From the NCBI GenBank assembly GCA_003219175.1, contig QHPU01000130.1, positions 1 through 36,199 of the forward strand: DNA of 36,199 bases, written 5' to 3'. This stretch comes from Verrucomicrobiota bacterium. GTDB taxonomy: Bacteria; Verrucomicrobiota; Verrucomicrobiia; Chthoniobacterales; UBA10450. The translations under genes and the position numbers were made by a program. This document shows, piece after piece, positions 33,366 to 36,199 of this stretch (within the stretch, counting starts at the first letter, position 1; each line of letters opens with the position of its first letter). The notes under the pieces are model-generated. The model saw only the letters and a list, made by a program, of their open reading frames with translations, ran no database searches and was not told the origin of the DNA.

Positions 33366-34040
33366 ATGCGAATTCTATTGATCGAAGATGAAAAGAAGAC
33401 CGCGGCTTATCTGGCCAAAGGTCTAGGCGAAGCCGGCTTTCAAGTCACGAACGCGGAAGACGGCGACACCGGCCTGGAATTCGCGCTAAGCAGATCATTC
33501 GACCTCTTCATTATCGACGTGATGCTGCCGAAAAGAGATGGATGGTCGATTGTATCGACGCTGAAGAGAAAGGAAGTTCGCACGCCCATTCTTTTGTTAA
33601 CAGCGCGTGATAGTGTCCGTGACCGGGTAAAAGGACTCGAGCTCGGGGCCGACGATTATCTGATCAAGCCATTTGCCTTTTCCGAATTACTAGCAAGGAT
33701 GCGGTCGGTCTTGCGTCGTTCCCAAAGTGTGCAGTCACCGGAGCACTTGCGCATCCACGACCTGGAGATTGACACCCGCCGTCACAAGGCCTGTCGCGCC
33801 GGCGCCCCGCTTAATCTTACCTCTAAGGAGTTCTTATTGCTGGCCCATTTAGTCCGGAATGCGGGTGAAGTGGTGTCGCGCAACGAAATTGCGAACCAAA
33901 TCTGGGAAATCAATTTTCCCATTAACACGAACGTCGTCGATGTAATGGTGCGACGCTTACGGGCGAAAATGGACGACCCATTCGAGGAGAAACTGGTGCG
34001 AACCATTCGCGGCGTCGGTTATGTCCTTAAGTCAGACTAG
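33366..34040 (+). CDS. OmpR-family response regulator
   Basis: 224 residues from the ATG at 33366 (RILLIEDE); a longer TTG-start reading from 33327 adds 13 residues that do not fit the family. The receiver domain (1-115) has the acidic pair E7/D8, the phosphoacceptor Asp51 (FIIDVMLPKRDGW), Thr in LLLTARDS and Lys in YLIKPF. The C-terminal winged helix (about 130-222) includes TSKEFLLLAHLVRNAGEVVSRNEI and the recognition helix VDVMVRRLRAKMD. It resembles CusR/CopR-type regulators. Its partner is the histidine kinase 141 bases downstream. The gap between them contains a repeat, unusual for such pairs. Confidence 0.9.
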   Translation: MRILLIEDEKKTAAYLAKGLGEAGFQVTNAEDGDTGLEFALSRSFDLFIIDVMLPKRDGWSIVSTLKRKEVRTPILLLTARDSVRDRVKGLELGADDYLIKPFAFSELLARMRSVLRRSQSVQSPEHLRIHDLEIDTRRHKACRAGAPLNLTSKEFLLLAHLVRNAGEVVSRNEIANQIWEINFPINTNVVDVMVRRLRAKMDDPFEEKLVRTIRGVGYVLKSD

Positions 34041-34060
34041 GAGTCTGTTGAAAACCCTTA

Positions 34061-34177
34061 TCCTGACCTTTTCCCAGTGGAAGAAGGAGCGTAGTTCGCT
34101 ATCAGACGATCCAAAACTGAGCGCGGGTTCCTCTCTCGCTCTCTCCCGCTGGGGGAGACGCATCCCGCGTATGCGGG
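34061..34177. repeat. Repeat and hairpins between response regulator and kinase
   Basis: The left part, TCCTGACCTTTTCCCAGTGG and AAGAAGG (34061-34087), forms an imperfect CCTTTTCC/GGAAGAAGG hairpin. The right part has TCTCCC/GGGAGA (34142-34147, 34153-34158) and CCCGC/GCGGG (34164-34168, 34173-34177, loop GTAT). The last hairpin ends 4 bases before the GTG start of the kinase and includes its only purine-rich ribosome-site candidate, so it might lower translation of the kinase. Confidence 0.6.
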
Positions 34178-34181
34178 AGCA

Positions 34182-35618
34182 GTGAAGGCAGTCCTTCAAT
34201 GGTATAGCAGGCCGCGATCAATCGCGTCGCAGCTTGTCCTTCTTTTTACCTTGGCGGCAGCACTGCTTCTATTCTGCGGGCTCGGCGCCTTCTACTTGAT
34301 TGTAGTTCAGCACGCATTCGCGGAAGACAATGAATTTCTCGCTGACCGACTTTCCTCGCTGGAAAGGGAATTGAGCCGGAGCGGCGGATTGGACCGATTG
34401 ACCGCGACATTGCGAGGCGCGCGTGAGAACGAGGTGGACGTCTACTGGGTACGAGTAATTCATCCGAGCGGAAAGATTATCGCGGAAACGCCGCAAATGA
34501 GCGTTTTGCTGCCGCCGTCTGTTTTTCCCAGCCCGACGCTGGCACCTTCGCCGTTTAATCCGAAGAACTATCAAATAGATGGAAAACTGTTTTCACTCGT
34601 AGCGACAAGCGAGGAAACCGACGGCCAACTCTACCTTCTCCAGGTTGCGCAAGATCGATCAAGCGACGAACAATTTGCTACCCAATTCGCTCTCGTCCTC
34701 GCCGGCGCTTTGCTTCCGGGGATTGTCGTGTCGACCATGATTGCCATCGCGGTGACGAAGCGAGGCTTGCGGCCCTTGCAGCAGCTGACGCAATCGCTCG
34801 AACGCATCGACCCGAGCCATCTTAATGAACGCCTCAGCAAGGCGACATGGCCGCGCGAGCTTCAGCCGGTTGCGACTGCTTTCGACGAAATGCTGGCGCG
34901 CCTGGAAGATTCCTTTACCCATCTCTCTCAATTCTCTGCGGATCTGGCGCACGAACTTCGCACGCCTATTTCAAATATCCGCGGAGAAGCCGAAGTTACA
35001 CTAACCCGGCCACGCACGTCGGAAAACTACCGCAATGTTATCGAGTCAATTACGGGTGAATGCGAAAGGCTTTCCGGAATAGTCGAGAACCTCCTGTTTC
35101 TCGCTCGCGCCGAAGCCACCGATCGCCAGATCCAAAAAGATATTTTTCCAGTACGACCGGTGATTGAAAAAATCGCGTCCTACTATCGCACGATCGCGGA
35201 AGAGCGAGGCATCTCCATCACCAATGAAGGTGACGGCGACGTCTATGCCGACCCTCTGCTGTTCGATCGGGCTCTTAGCAACCTTCTTGATAATGCATTA
35301 CGATTCACTCCGGACCGGGGCAAAATCACGATCAGGAGCCGAAGCAGGAACGACCGGACGGAGCTGGCGGTGGAAGATACCGGTTGTGGAATCGCGCCTC
35401 ATCATCTCTCGCGTATCTTCGATCGATTCTACCGGGTCGATTCGTCGCGCAGCTCGAAAGGAACTGGCTTGGGTCTGGCCCTGGTAAAATCCATCACCGA
35501 TCTGCATGGTGGTTCAGCCACAGCAACAAGCGAGCTTAACCGCGGCACTACTATCACCCTTACCTTCCCAGCGCAGGATAGTTCGGTTGCAGAGAATAAG
35601 CTCCCTGTCCCGTCGTAA
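34182..35618 (+). CDS. Sensor histidine kinase (CusS-like)
   Basis: 478 residues from a GTG. The first membrane segment is at about 16-42, a periplasmic sensor loop at 43-165, and the second segment at about 168-190. A HAMP domain follows (RGLRPLQQLTQSLERID), then HisKA with the phospho-acceptor His257 in DLAHELRTPISNIRGE, and an ATPase domain with the N-box DRALSNLLDNALRFT, G1 VEDTGCGIA and G2 KGTGLGLALV. This layout matches heavy-metal sensor kinases such as CusS/CopS, but the periplasmic loop has no obvious metal-binding cluster, so the signal is unknown. The GTG start is the best I can find; the upstream sequence folds into a hairpin. Confidence 0.87.
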   Translation: MKAVLQWYSRPRSIASQLVLLFTLAAALLLFCGLGAFYLIVVQHAFAEDNEFLADRLSSLERELSRSGGLDRLTATLRGARENEVDVYWVRVIHPSGKIIAETPQMSVLLPPSVFPSPTLAPSPFNPKNYQIDGKLFSLVATSEETDGQLYLLQVAQDRSSDEQFATQFALVLAGALLPGIVVSTMIAIAVTKRGLRPLQQLTQSLERIDPSHLNERLSKATWPRELQPVATAFDEMLARLEDSFTHLSQFSADLAHELRTPISNIRGEAEVTLTRPRTSENYRNVIESITGECERLSGIVENLLFLARAEATDRQIQKDIFPVRPVIEKIASYYRTIAEERGISITNEGDGDVYADPLLFDRALSNLLDNALRFTPDRGKITIRSRSRNDRTELAVEDTGCGIAPHHLSRIFDRFYRVDSSRSSKGTGLGLALVKSITDLHGGSATATSELNRGTTITLTFPAQDSSVAENKLPVPS

Positions 35619-35647
35619 GATCATGTTGCCAACAGAATGTTTGTGGC

Positions 35648-35653
35648 AGGAGG
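35648..35653 (+). promoter_or_regulatory. Strong Shine-Dalgarno site of the DUF1259 gene
   Basis: AGGAGG, 9 bases before the ATG at 35663. It is the best ribosome-binding site I noticed in the window and fixes the start of the frameshifted DUF1259 gene. Confidence 0.7.
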
Positions 35654-35662
35654 TTTAATCAG

Positions 35663-36199
35663 ATGAATATCACCGTCTTTTTGTCGTTAGTTGCAGCAAC
35701 CATTAGCGCAACCGGTCCCACGTTAAACACGGAGCGGATCGATCAGTTGACGGATTTAAAGGGCAAGCTAAACGAAAAAGAAGGCGCTTACAAAATCAGC
35801 TTCCCGCGCGACGACATCGCAGTTGCAGTCGATGGCTGGAAAATACCAGCCTTCATGGGACTCACTTACCTGGGCCTCCTTCACCAGGGCCACCCACAGC
35901 GAAGCAATGGTCATGGGCGATACCGTTCTATTCGAGGACGAAGTTAACCTCGCGATGTTCGTCGCGCTGGAAAGCGGCTTGAGCGTGACCGCTCTGCACA
36001 ACCATTTCTTCTTCGACCATCCCCAAGTATTCTTCATGCACATTGAAGGAGAGGGTACCCTCGATCATCTCGCCTCCTCGGTCAGACTGCTCTACGACAA
36101 AATCAGGGAGTTTCGCGCTGCTCACCCCATCCCAGCGGATTCTTTTCTTAAGCCGCCCCTGCCCAACGTCAGTACGATTACCGCTGATCCACTAAACAA
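35663..36199 (+). pseudogene. DUF1259 (LppY/LpqO-type) gene with one-base frameshift, cut by window edge
   Basis: Frame 1 begins with a short signal-like segment (MNITVFLSLVAATISATG) and reads IDQLTDLKGKLNEKEGAYKISFPRDD and GWKIPAFMGLT, then leaves the family and stops at 35947. Shifting by one base at 35867-35870 (removing one base gives T-S-WASF) restores the family sequence: EAMVMGDTVLFEDEVN, ALHNHFFFDHPQVFFMHIEGEG, and on to the window edge. So one extra base splits an otherwise good gene. DUF1259 proteins are secreted or lipoprotein-type and of unknown function. The gene lies 44 bases after the kinase gene and may belong to its regulon. A true mutation and a sequencing error are both possible. 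Confidence 0.8.

Overview
The window (about 57% GC by eye) looks like chromosomal DNA of a Gram-negative bacterium. LPS-type genes (MsbA-like flippase, family-9 heptosyltransferase, two family-4 glycosyltransferases) point to an outer membrane. The mix of short operons, genes on both strands and many palindromic elements in the gaps suggests Verrucomicrobiota (Chthoniobacter/Udaeobacter-like). That placement is an inference from gene style, not proven. No tRNA, rRNA, CRISPR array, prophage or transposase gene was seen. No stretch over 300 bases lacks a gene; the longest gaps are 18797-19078 and 27641-27908.

Layout. 1-3352: the start of lepA on the minus strand, a membrane FHA protein, gluQ, a HAD phosphatase and a STAS anti-anti-sigma protein. 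3316-8757: envelope block with two divergent glycosyltransferases, a heptosyltransferase and an MsbA-like ABC exporter. 8741-12264: DUF1802, PHP phosphoesterase, YyaL/SSP411-type protein. 12358-16513: modA-modB without modC, DUF309, two tandem CNNM/CorC-type transporters. 16581-21929: a broken GH15 gene, an acetyltransferase, a small secreted protein, an exported Pcm-like methyltransferase and a broken HTTM (gamma-carboxylase-like) gene. 22110-27640: thrS, DUF4239, recQ, PEGA protein. 27909-33252: OPT transporter and a sulfur block (rhodanese, sulfite oxidase-like enzyme, ETHE1-like persulfide dioxygenase fused to rhodanese domains). 33366-36199: a two-component system and a frameshifted DUF1259 gene running off the window.

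Most notable content. First, several families of intergenic elements share one design: a short outer inverted repeat enclosing perfect 6-9 bp hairpins with 3-4 base loops. Two copies fill convergent gaps and also supply the stop codon of the minus-strand gene; one similar hairpin lies in frame inside recQ. Second, three genes are visibly broken. Two of these lack about 40 internal codons relative to their families, which could mean gene decay or an assembly fault. Third, the sulfur block encodes a coherent persulfide to sulfite to sulfate route.
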